From JAOZTV01 sp965371805 (lineage in GTDB: Bacteria; Acidobacteriota; Aminicenantia; UBA2199), in the NCBI GenBank assembly GCA_965371805.1, contig CBDUZW010000023.1, forward strand, positions 1-58,263: a stretch of DNA of 58,263 nucleotides. The letters run 5' to 3'. The position numbers were made by a program, and so were the translations under genes. Below are positions 34,545 to 42,834 of this stretch, piece by piece. Numbering within the stretch: the first letter of the stretch is position 1; the number at the start of each line of letters is the position of its first letter. Under the pieces are notes generated by a model. The model was not told the origin of the DNA and did no database searches. It saw nothing but the letters and a program-made list of their open reading frames with translations.

Positions 34545-35936
34545 ATGAAATATTCTATAATTCTTTTGCTTGTACTGGTCCTTATGTTTAATTTCTCCTG
34601 TCAAACTACAAATACGGATTCTGAACTAAATCCCTATGGCCCATACACTATTTCACAGCTGCAGGATGATTTTACTCAGTTCCGTAATATAATAGAAACG
34701 ACTCATCCATCTCTCTATCTGTATTATAATAGAGATACATTTAATGGTTTTTTTGAATCTACATATAACTCTCTAACTGATGGAATGACAGAACTTCAGT
34801 TTTACAGAGTATTAGCAACAATAGTAAGTAAAATTTATTGTGGTCATACAAATCTTTCTTTTACGAGTCACTTCACAGGTAATCGTAATTCACAGGCAAT
34901 GGCATTCCCTTTTGGTTTGGCTTTTATAAATAATAGGGCATATATCTATCAGAATTATTCAGGAGAGAACGAGGTACCTGTAGGTTCAGAAATTTTGTCA
35001 ATAAATAATGAGCCTGTATCTTCAGTCTTGTCTGGGATGCTTGATCGAATTAGTTCAGATGGATGGAATGAAACAAAGAAGATTAATTTGATTAACAGGA
35101 GGTTTTTTCATTTTTACTATAATCTGGTTGATACGCCGGATACCTTCATTTTGAGCTTAATTAAGCCTTTGTCTACGGAGTTAGTTTCTATTACAGTTGA
35201 TGGGCTTGCATATTCTGAAGTAAATAATAATTCCAATATCCAGAATCCTGCACCTTATAATGGACAAATTCTACATAGAGAGAAGATAGATAATAAAACA
35301 GCTCTCCTGGCCATAACCTCTTTTTCAGCATCTTCTCTAACTGAATTTGAATCTTATATGAGAGAATCTTTCCAGGAGTTCATTGATGATGGAATTGAAA
35401 ACATGATTATAGATTTAAGGGGAAATGGTGGTGGTGACCCATACCAGAGTGCAGATTTGATCTCTTATCTGATTGATTCTCCTTTTACCTATTTTGAACA
35501 GGGTAATTCTTATCCTGATTTGTTTCAGCCTGTACAGCCTCATGAATTAAATTTTAATGGCAATGTATATTTTTTGATTAATGGAGCCGGTTTTTCTACA
35601 ACTGGACATTTTTGTTCATTGGCTAAATATCATAAACTGGGTGTTTTTATAGGTGAGGAAACCGGAGGTTCATTTTACTGTAATGATAATTCTACAAATA
35701 GGGCCTTGTCAATATCAGGACTTACGCTAAGAATAGCACGCACTCTTTATGCTACAGCAGTTCCTGATAATGAATTTCAAAGTGGTAGAGGTATTATGCC
35801 GGACCATGAAGTGAAAGTTTCCCTTACTGATAGAATTTCCGGAATCGACAGACAGATGCTTTATGTTTTGGAATTGATTGCTTTGAAAAATTCTAGAGAC
35901 AAAATAGATAATAGACAGTATGCTATGAAAAAATAA
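34545..35936 (+). CDS. S41-family (C-terminal processing-like) peptidase lipoprotein
   Basis: 463 residues with a lipoprotein-like leader (LMFNFSC, Cys19, an imperfect lipobox). An N-terminal helical domain (about 35-110) is followed by a PDZ-like segment (VPVGSEILSINNEPVSSVL) and the tail-specific protease core. Core signatures are MIIDLRGNGGGDPY and the nucleophile region INGAGFSTTGHFCS, then FIGEETGG and GRGIMPDHEV near the end. Predicted periplasmic endopeptidase or carboxy-terminal processing enzyme. No good ribosome site precedes ATG 34545. Its last 76 bases overlap the convergent minus-strand gene. Confidence 0.87.
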   Translation: MKYSIILLLVLVLMFNFSCQTTNTDSELNPYGPYTISQLQDDFTQFRNIIETTHPSLYLYYNRDTFNGFFESTYNSLTDGMTELQFYRVLATIVSKIYCGHTNLSFTSHFTGNRNSQAMAFPFGLAFINNRAYIYQNYSGENEVPVGSEILSINNEPVSSVLSGMLDRISSDGWNETKKINLINRRFFHFYYNLVDTPDTFILSLIKPLSTELVSITVDGLAYSEVNNNSNIQNPAPYNGQILHREKIDNKTALLAITSFSASSLTEFESYMRESFQEFIDDGIENMIIDLRGNGGGDPYQSADLISYLIDSPFTYFEQGNSYPDLFQPVQPHELNFNGNVYFLINGAGFSTTGHFCSLAKYHKLGVFIGEETGGSFYCNDNSTNRALSISGLTLRIARTLYATAVPDNEFQSGRGIMPDHEVKVSLTDRISGIDRQMLYVLELIALKNSRDKIDNRQYAMKK

Positions 35937-36376
35937 AATCCTGATTCAATAGTTGCATTCATATATTCGCTTGCATTTGAAGCAAGGAAAGCTACAAAAA
36001 TTCCAATAACAAAAACATCAGCCATCGCCCATTTACTTATATTCTTTATGAAGTTGAATATTTTGTTTTTTCTTTTTATATGCTTTGTGAGATAAGCAAA
36101 AAGCAGCAATGTACCTTTTATAAATGGGACAATAACACTGAAAAATAATATTAAAACTGCGACAAAATAATTTTTACTATCAACTAAATTACTTATTGAC
36201 TGTAAGATACTTCTGGTTTCATTAAAAACCTGTTTTTTTATCACCAGAATTTTTACAGATGCTGAAAGCGTTATCATTGGTTTAAGCAGCCCGGGAATCA
36301 ATAAAATGAAAGAGAGGGCAAGGATGGTCAACCCAACTATAGTTTTTATTGTTATATTTTTTTCTGTTTTTCTCAT
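35861..36376 (-). CDS. PqiA-like integral membrane protein
   Basis: 171 residues with four hydrophobic helices. The segment SKWAMADVFVIGIFVAFLAS is the hallmark of paraquat-inducible protein A domains, and the preceding loop SVKILVIKKQVFNETRSI is also typical. Usual PqiA proteins carry two such domains and zinc-binding N-termini; this one has a single domain and no cysteine pairs, like stand-alone versions. PqiA works with MCE proteins in lipid transport, but no MCE gene is seen nearby. ATG 36376 is chosen because GGAG lies six bases upstream; a TTG 12 bases earlier overlaps that site. Confidence 0.8.
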   Translation of the reverse strand: MRKTEKNITIKTIVGLTILALSFILLIPGLLKPMITLSASVKILVIKKQVFNETRSILQSISNLVDSKNYFVAVLILFFSVIVPFIKGTLLLFAYLTKHIKRKNKIFNFIKNISKWAMADVFVIGIFVAFLASNASEYMNATIESGFYFFIAYCLLSILSLEFFKAINSKT

Positions 36377-36530
36377 TAATATCTCCAATACTAATTAACG
36401 TAGGAATGGAGCAATAAGGTTTACAAAATTAAAATATTACCAATAAATTACTTTTGTATTACTTGGAATAGCAATTTAATTCTATCTCTTTATATATAAT
36501 CAAATTTTAATTAATCTGGGAGGGATAATA

Positions 36531-37592
36531 ATGAGAAATTTACTAAGTATGCTCTGTTTGTTTTTGGTTTTATCGGGAAATTTTTTATATTCAAATGAAG
36601 TAAAGGAGATGCCGCAGCTTGTATATCCAAAAAATCTTATTGTTGAGAATGACCGTATCCTTATCACGGATTTTCCGCATGTTTACCTTTACTCAATCAA
36701 CAATTTTAAATTAATCAAGAAATTTGGGGGAAAAGGGGAAGGCCCAGGTGAGTTCAATGTTGACCAGGAATCTATGGGACCAAAATTAGCCGGTTTGATA
36801 AGTGATATTGATGGTGAAAATATTTATATTAATAGTCAGAACAGGTTATCTCTATTTAATTTAAATGGGGATTATATTAAAGTAATAAGACCAAAATCAT
36901 TCAGAAGGGATCCTGGATTTAAAGTTTTCAAGGATGGTTTTGTAGCTTTGAAAGTAGAGCGTGACGGGAAAAAACTTTTTTCATCATTAAAAATTTGTAA
37001 TAAGAATCTTAAGGAGATTAAAGAAATTACCAGATACCCATTTTTCATAAGAAACACAAATCAATTTAGAGGCAATGAATTAGGGTATGATTTTTTTGAA
37101 CGGGCCAATGGGACAATATCATTTGTTGCTGATTCTGGATTGATATATGTGTCACGGAACAATTCTCCACACATTCATATTGATGTTTTTAATCCTCTAG
37201 GTAAATTATTGAAGACAATAAAGTATGAAAACGATAAGAATAAAATAACACAACTTTTTATAAAAAGTGTACATAGATATTATGTTTTAAAATTTAAAAG
37301 AGGTCTCAAGGCTAATCTAAAGGCAACTAAGTTCAAAGAAAATTTTCCAGGATTGAGAAAATTTTTTGTAAAAAAAGATAAGATCTATATTCTCACATAT
37401 AAGAGAGAAGGGGATGAAAATGAAATCATTATTCTTGATATGAATGGAAAATTTATCAATAAAAAAATGATCCCGGTATTTGAAGCAAATCCGGAGTTCC
37501 TATATCCCTGTTCAATATATAAAGGATTATTCTATCAAATAATGGAAGTTGGTGAAGAGGAAGACTGGGAATTGCATATAACTAAAATATAA
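36531..37592 (+). CDS. Exported 6-bladed beta-propeller protein
   Basis: 353 residues with a signal peptide ending near residue 21 (FLYSNE). The FGGKGEGPGEF motif near residue 65 is the classic mark of the '6-bladed beta-propeller' (NHL-like) family of Bacteroidota and relatives. Blades are recognisable as ILITDFPHVYLYS, IYINSQNRLSLFNLNGDYI and KIYILTYKR-type strands. No catalytic site is evident; such proteins are thought to bind ligands or partners. A strong GGGAGGG precedes ATG. The next gene (family B) starts 12 bases after its stop, so the two are co-transcribed. Confidence 0.82.
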   Translation: MRNLLSMLCLFLVLSGNFLYSNEVKEMPQLVYPKNLIVENDRILITDFPHVYLYSINNFKLIKKFGGKGEGPGEFNVDQESMGPKLAGLISDIDGENIYINSQNRLSLFNLNGDYIKVIRPKSFRRDPGFKVFKDGFVALKVERDGKKLFSSLKICNKNLKEIKEITRYPFFIRNTNQFRGNELGYDFFERANGTISFVADSGLIYVSRNNSPHIHIDVFNPLGKLLKTIKYENDKNKITQLFIKSVHRYYVLKFKRGLKANLKATKFKENFPGLRKFFVKKDKIYILTYKREGDENEIIILDMNGKFINKKMIPVFEANPEFLYPCSIYKGLFYQIMEVGEEEDWELHITKI

Positions 37593-37604
37593 AAGGTGAA
37601 AAAA

Positions 37605-38543
37605 ATGAAAATAGAAAACAAATTTATTATTATTTTATTTTTATTATCAGTTTTATTTTATGGCTCAAAAAAAATAGCTGGGGAGTCAGCAGAATTTCCT
37701 TTACTGAAAGGTTCTTATCTTGGTCAGCAATTGCCAGGGAATACTCCAAAACTTTTTGCTCCCGGTATCATATCTACTAATAATCAGCATAGCAGCGTCT
37801 ATTTTACACCTGATGGCCTGGAAGTTTATTTTAGCAGATATTTCAGGAATAATAGCTCTATATATTATATGAAAGATATAAATGGGAAATGGACTAAGCC
37901 AGAGCCTGTGAAACATCTTGAGGGTAAAGCGTTAACACCTTTTCTCTCACCCGATGGGAAGCTGCTTTTCTGTTCATTGCCCGGAGATCTGCATGTTATG
38001 ACTCGCAGGGTAAATGGATGGAGTAAACCTCAAAATATGGGGAAGGTGATTAATTTTCAGAAACGTCAAGATGGGATCTCAATGAGCCTTAGAGGGACAA
38101 TTGTGTATTGTTCTATGTTTGGGAAAAGGGATGGGATGTATATAACAAGAAAAGCAGATGGAAAGTATAAGTTACCTCAGAAGTTAAAGATTAAAGTAAA
38201 AGGCAACCGTCTTTATGGATACCCGTTTATTGCCCCAGATGACTCCTATATTATATTTCAATCATGGACCCATGGTACAGGGTACGGGATGCAGGATCTA
38301 TATATCAGTTTTAGAGCGAAAAGCGGGAATTGGGTCCCTCCAATTAACCTTGGGAAAATTATTAATACAAATTCAAGTGAAAGTTTTCCCTACGTCACTC
38401 CTGATGGTAAATATTTTTTCTTTAATTCCAATCGGCCATCCTCCCTAAATAAGAAAAGAAGAGGACAATTTTTTGGGAATATCTATTGGATGAGCAGTTC
38501 ATTTATTCAAGTTCTAAAAGATAAGCACCTAAAAAATATATAG
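37605..38543 (+). CDS. Secreted YLGQ PD40 propeller protein
   Basis: 312 residues from ATG 37605, which follows AAAGGTG (37592-37598); a GTG inside that site would be nine bases earlier. The signal peptide is short. YLGQQLPGNTPKLFAPGIIST near residue 36 is followed by FTPDGLEVYFSRY, LSPDGKLLFCS, APDDSYIIFQS and TPDGKYFFFNSNRP, and the tail is IYWMSSSFIQVL. It is paired with a different type of propeller (36531), the only such pair in the window. Confidence 0.84.
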   Translation: MKIENKFIIILFLLSVLFYGSKKIAGESAEFPLLKGSYLGQQLPGNTPKLFAPGIISTNNQHSSVYFTPDGLEVYFSRYFRNNSSIYYMKDINGKWTKPEPVKHLEGKALTPFLSPDGKLLFCSLPGDLHVMTRRVNGWSKPQNMGKVINFQKRQDGISMSLRGTIVYCSMFGKRDGMYITRKADGKYKLPQKLKIKVKGNRLYGYPFIAPDDSYIIFQSWTHGTGYGMQDLYISFRAKSGNWVPPINLGKIINTNSSESFPYVTPDGKYFFFNSNRPSSLNKKRRGQFFGNIYWMSSSFIQVLKDKHLKNI

Positions 38544-38584
38544 AAAAATCAGGAAGAACTAAAATGAATTTTTATGGAAAAATT

Positions 38585-38706
38585 CTAAACAATCTGATAT
38601 CCCGGATAAAAATGCAAGTGATAATGAGTGTTTTGAATATCTTAATAAAAAATAAATTACAAAAATGGCTTGGGATGGAGGAATAATCATTATTATAAAA
38701 TCATGA
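38585..38706 (+). pseudogene. Probable decayed 3' end of a family A propeller gene
   Basis: One frame reads DKNASDNECFEYLNKK, similar to NKDASHLESCEVFEKN of copy 4. After a stop, the same frame (38665-38706) reads MAWDGGIIIIIKS, similar to NPGGIIIMKTPIK. The order and distance fit a deleted and mutated C-terminus. An overlapping 40-codon frame (38564-38686) in another phase has no resemblance to anything and is not called. Confidence 0.35.
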
Positions 38707-38736
38707 TTATGATGTAATATTTAAAAGGAGTGTATA

Positions 38737-39822
38737 ATGAAAAAAAAAATAATTTTTATATGTGTCGTGTTAAATATTTTATTTTTTTCAGTTGCAATAT
38801 TTTCACAGGATCGAATAAGTAGAATTGATGAATTTATTCTAAAATCACATCAAAATAAAGAATTAAATGGTGTGATTTTTATAGCTGAGAATAGGAGAAA
38901 AATATATTCAAAGGCTATTGGACTGGCCAATATTGAGTGGAATGTACCTCATAAAATAGATTCAAAATTTAAAATTGCATCTGTTTCTAAACAATTTACT
39001 TGTATGTTGATTCTACAGTTGGTAAATGAAGGAAAAATCAAACTTGATACAAAAGTAATAGATTATCTTCCTGATTATCCGGTTAAACAGGGTTCAAGAA
39101 TAAGCATCCGGAATTTAATGAGCCATTCTTCAGGCATTCCAAACTATACAAATTTTAAAAACTGGTACTCTGAACTTTGGATAAAAGAATACAGTACAAA
39201 AGAATTTATAAACCTTTTTAAAAACCTTGAACTTGAGTTTGAGCCAGGAAACCGTTTTAACTACAGTAACTCAGGATATCGGTTACTGACTGCAATTATT
39301 GAAAAAATTTGTAAGAAGCCATTTAATCAAGTGATAAATGAACGAATTTTTAAGCCTCTAAATATGAAAGATTCAGGTTGTATTGATATAAATACAATTG
39401 TTCCAAAATTAGCATATCCATATGAATATTGGAAATCAAAATTCACCCGGTCAGACTATTTTAATCCTACTACAGCTGTAGGAGTTGGATCTATATACTC
39501 AACCGCAGCTGATCTGTGGAAATGGCATAAAGCATTGATGGACAATAAATTGATCTCAAAAAAATTAACAAATGAAATGCTGAAAAAGCAGGTTAATATA
39601 ACAGATGAAATTGGATATGGTTTTGGATTGAGTATCGGAAAAGTTAAAATAAAAGAAAAAAAATATGACTTTATTGAACACACCGGGGCATATCCCGGAT
39701 TTAATACATTATATGTCTGGTTTCCCCAAGAAAAACGATTAATCCTGATATTTAATAATACAGGACACACAAAGCTGCGTTTTATTCGTAATGAATTAAT
39801 TAAGATACTAGATGGTGATTAA
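38737..39822 (+). CDS. Exported beta-lactamase-family serine hydrolase
   Basis: 361 residues with a signal peptide to about residue 23. The class C-like penicillin-recognising fold is shown by SVSK (Ser82-Lys85), the YSN triad element (Tyr176-Asn178) and HTG (His315-Gly317), which replaces KTG as in many esterase-like members. Predicted to be an esterase, D-aminopeptidase or peptidoglycan-related enzyme rather than a true beta-lactamase. AAGGAG precedes ATG. It is followed after 17 bases by an esterase gene, so the two form an operon. A dead relative lies on the other strand at 34031-34252. Confidence 0.87.
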   Translation: MKKKIIFICVVLNILFFSVAIFSQDRISRIDEFILKSHQNKELNGVIFIAENRRKIYSKAIGLANIEWNVPHKIDSKFKIASVSKQFTCMLILQLVNEGKIKLDTKVIDYLPDYPVKQGSRISIRNLMSHSSGIPNYTNFKNWYSELWIKEYSTKEFINLFKNLELEFEPGNRFNYSNSGYRLLTAIIEKICKKPFNQVINERIFKPLNMKDSGCIDINTIVPKLAYPYEYWKSKFTRSDYFNPTTAVGVGSIYSTAADLWKWHKALMDNKLISKKLTNEMLKKQVNITDEIGYGFGLSIGKVKIKEKKYDFIEHTGAYPGFNTLYVWFPQEKRLILIFNNTGHTKLRFIRNELIKILDGD

Positions 39823-39839
39823 ATATAAAGGAGTAATAT

Positions 39840-40619
39840 ATGAAAAAAATAAAACAATTAGTTTTAATAAGTTTGATTTTAATGATTTGGGTTACAAATA
39901 TTTTTGCTCAGCGCAAATCCCCTGAAAAAGTTTTTAAAAATGTATCTTTAAAAATTATTCACTCAAAAATTCTAAATGAGAACCGCAGGTTATTTGTCTA
40001 TGTGCCGAAGAATTTAAAATCTCACTATCCGGTTTTTTATCTGCTGGATGGCGGTATGAGTTTTGTGTTTAAAGATGTTTTGGCGGTTACTAAAAATAAT
40101 CCCCATATTATTATTGGCATTGATACAAGAAAAAACCGTAATCGTGATATGAATCCCATAAAGATAAGTTCTCGCCCAAAGTCTGGAGGAGCAGAAAATT
40201 TTTTAAAATTCATTGTTGAAGAGTTACAACCTTTCGTACGGGAGAACTATCCTGTAAATGACAAAAAAATTCTCTGTGGCGGCTCAGCATCAGGTTTATT
40301 TACGGTCTATGCGATGCTTGAAAAACCTGAAGCATTCTTTGCATATATCTCTGCAAGCCCTGCAATTGGATATTGTCCTGTCTTTTTAAAAAATAAAGTG
40401 ATGAAATTTTCACCTGATCATAAATTAGAGGGAAGATTTTTATATCTAACTTATGGGGATAAGGAGCGGTTCCCGGCGGCTGTGAAATTTATTCCATCTT
40501 TTGGAAAATTACTTAAGAACAGATTTAAAAATGGTTTTAATCTCAAAATGGAAAGGCTACCGGGAAAGCATGTACCCAGAGGTTTTATAAAGGCTGGACT
40601 TAATTTTATATATAAATGA
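39840..40619 (+). CDS. Exported esterase D/IroE-like alpha/beta hydrolase
   Basis: 259 residues with a signal peptide ending at IFAQ (residue 24). Signature features are RRLFVYVPK, PVFYLLDGG, a DIGIDT-type strand (IIIGIDTRKN) and the nucleophile elbow GGSASG (Ser149), with a C-terminal His in PGKHVPRGF. The layout fits the COG2819/esterase D group that includes siderophore esterases and simple carboxylesterases. The substrate is unknown. AAGGAG precedes ATG. The next gene is a broken paralog of it. Confidence 0.85.
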   Translation: MKKIKQLVLISLILMIWVTNIFAQRKSPEKVFKNVSLKIIHSKILNENRRLFVYVPKNLKSHYPVFYLLDGGMSFVFKDVLAVTKNNPHIIIGIDTRKNRNRDMNPIKISSRPKSGGAENFLKFIVEELQPFVRENYPVNDKKILCGGSASGLFTVYAMLEKPEAFFAYISASPAIGYCPVFLKNKVMKFSPDHKLEGRFLYLTYGDKERFPAAVKFIPSFGKLLKNRFKNGFNLKMERLPGKHVPRGFIKAGLNFIYK

Positions 40620-40735
40620 TCTTAGATCAAATTTCTGTAGAATAAAAAAATATTACTATTTTATTACTTTTATATTAACTAAAAAAGTAAAATTCTTAAT
40701 ATTATTCCTTTAAGATTATATATTATGGAGAAGTA

Positions 40736-41505
40736 ATGAAAATAAAAATAAAAATTCTTTTTATTAGCTGGTTTTTTTTAATTGGGGTCTTAGGTGCTTT
40801 TTCTCAGGTTAAATCCCCTGCAAAGGAATTTAAAAATGTATCTTTAAAAATAATTCATTCTAAAATTCTAAATGAGGACCGAAGGATATTCGTATATGCT
40901 CCTAAGGGACCTGAATTATTAAAATATCCGGTTTTATATCTATTGGATGGCAGTAGAAGCTTTACTTTTAAGAATGCTTTGCAAAACACAAAAAATAATC
41001 CGCATATCATCATTGGAATTGATACATCAAAAAATAATAGAAGTGACATGATTCCATGTCGGGGCACAGGTAAGGCCAAAAAATTATTAAAATTTATTGT
41101 TCAGGAATTACAACCCTATGTTAATAAGCATTATTCAACAATTGAAAGAATATTATCAGTGGATGTTCAATTGCCGGTTTATTTACTATCTATGCAATGC
41201 TTACTGAACCTGAAGCATTTTCTGGTTATATAGCCGGTAGTCCTGCTATTGGCTTATGTGCTAATCTTTTAAAAGAAAGAATTAATAAATTTTCAGTAAT
41301 TAATAAAATAAAAGGGAAATTTTTATTTATTGGATATGGCGATAAAGAAAGATTTAAACCCACTATAGACTTTATCCCTTCTTACAGTCAATTACTTAAA
41401 AATCGATTTAAAGATATTTTGAAGATCAAGATCCAGAAACTGCCTGGAAGACATTGTCCATCAGAATTTATGGAAAATGGTTTTAGATTTATATACAATA
41501 AATAA
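40736..41505 (+). pseudogene. Frameshifted paralog of the esterase at 39840
   Basis: The first frame runs from ATG 40736 (after GGAGAAG) to a stop at 41233, but homology leaves that frame at about 41155. From 41158 the next frame continues SGCSIAGLFTIYAMLTEPEAF to the stop at 41505. Compared with the intact paralog, two extra bases (TC, 41156-41157) sit exactly before the nucleophile elbow; one lost base would have the same effect. Everything else is well preserved, so this is a recent pseudogene, a sequencing error or, less likely, a site of frameshifting. Confidence 0.75.
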
Positions 41506-41647
41506 CCACGAAATTAAATTATTAAAGGAGAGATAAATTTGCCTGGCACCGAAAGATCTTCCCAAAAGATCTTCTCAAAAAAAAACAAAGCAAGGGGGGA
41601 GAAAACAAATAATAGGCAATAGTCTTTTATATAAAGGGTTTTATAAG

Positions 41648-41675
41648 TTTTACCTTAAAAACTTTTGGGAATACT
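41648..41675 (+). repeat. 28-bp non-coding direct repeat, copy 2
   Basis: Identical to 4590-4617, and again just before the ribosome site of a secreted-protein gene (41700). No coding potential was seen. The stretch 41506-41647 before it holds a short direct repeat (AAAGATCTTC twice) and no gene. Confidence 0.55.
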
Positions 41676-41699
41676 ATTAAACAATAAAGGAGAAAAAAA

Positions 41700-42716
41700 A
41701 TGAATTCAAAGAAAATAGTTGCTTTGTTTATTTCTGTTATTTTATTTACTGTAAGTTATGCTCAGAATTCAGAAAAAAAAAACAAAAACTGGCCAGTATT
41801 AAAAGGAGCTTATCTAGGCATGAAACCTCCTGGAGAGACACCGGAGATCTTTGCACCGGGGATTATATCAACCCGGTTTCATGAGCACAGCTATGCTGTT
41901 TTCTCACCGGATGGAACTGAAGTGTATTGGACCAGTTTATTTATTGATAATAAATATGATTTTCCAACAGGTTTATTATTTATGAAGTTAAAAAAAAGAT
42001 GGTCTCAGCCTGAGTACGCATTAATTAATACAAAAAATGATAGTGGGGCTCCATGTTTTTCATTTGACGGGAAAAAACTTTATTTCTCAGATGGAAAGAG
42101 GAACAGTGATATATGGTTTGTAAATAAAACTACAAATGGATGGAGTAAAGCAAAAAAAATTCCCGGGAGTGTAAATACTTCAAAACTGGAAAGACAGGGA
42201 TCTGTAACCCGGAATGGAACACTTTACTATTTAGGTTTTCTTAAAGGAGTTAGGAGTAATTATGGAATCTATCGTTCTGAATTTAAAGATGGAAAATTTC
42301 AGAAACCTGAAGTTCTTCCTGAACAAATAAACTCAAAGAGCCATGACTGGACACCCTTTATTTCTCCGGATGAAGATTTTATACTTTGGTCATCAGTGAG
42401 AGATGGAGGATTTGGAAGTGGAGATCTGTATATAAGTTTTCGGTCAGAAAAAGGAGAATGGTCAAAGGCAATAAATTTGGGCCCAAAAATAAATAAAAAT
42501 AATAATGAGCGGTTTCCGGGGATCTCTCCTGATGGGAAATATCTGTTTTTTGTATCAGACCAAATAGACAAAGAATTAATGAATAAAAAAAAACTATCAT
42601 TTAAAGAGGCTGTTAAACACTTCAATCTTCCAGGTAATGGAATGTCAGATATTTACTGGGTTTCAACAAAAATAATTGATGAACTAAGACCGGATAAATT
42701 TAAGAAATCGGAATAA
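41700..42716 (+). CDS. Secreted YLGQ-family (YLGM) PD40 propeller protein
   Basis: 338 residues with a signal peptide ending near YAQ (residue 21). The motif is YLGMKPPGETPEIFAPGIIST, with Met in place of Gln. Blades include FSPDGTEVYW, FSFDGKKLYFSDGKR, TRNGTLYYLG, SPDEDFILWSS and SPDGKYLFFVSD, and the tail is DIYWVSTKIIDEL. The segment GSGDLYISFRSEKGEWSKAINLG is close to the member at 13646. AAAGGAG precedes ATG. It is the last member of the array and is followed by a two-component system. Confidence 0.86.
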   Translation: MNSKKIVALFISVILFTVSYAQNSEKKNKNWPVLKGAYLGMKPPGETPEIFAPGIISTRFHEHSYAVFSPDGTEVYWTSLFIDNKYDFPTGLLFMKLKKRWSQPEYALINTKNDSGAPCFSFDGKKLYFSDGKRNSDIWFVNKTTNGWSKAKKIPGSVNTSKLERQGSVTRNGTLYYLGFLKGVRSNYGIYRSEFKDGKFQKPEVLPEQINSKSHDWTPFISPDEDFILWSSVRDGGFGSGDLYISFRSEKGEWSKAINLGPKINKNNNERFPGISPDGKYLFFVSDQIDKELMNKKKLSFKEAVKHFNLPGNGMSDIYWVSTKIIDELRPDKFKKSE

Positions 42717-42834
42717 GTTCCATGAAAGAATATGTATGAAAATACTTTGTCTGGCACTTTTTTTAATTACAAATGAAAAAAAAAGAAACATGGTATACTA
42801 GTTAGGTTATAATTATTATACTGGTACGAGATTG

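Noticed and set aside
38564..38686. 40-codon ORF with a weak ribosome site
   Set aside because: No signal peptide, membrane helix or resemblance to other proteins; another frame of the same DNA resembles a family A remnant.
41539..41625. Short TTG-started frame after AAAGGAG
   Set aside because: It covers a small direct repeat and low-complexity A-rich sequence and encodes nothing recognisable.
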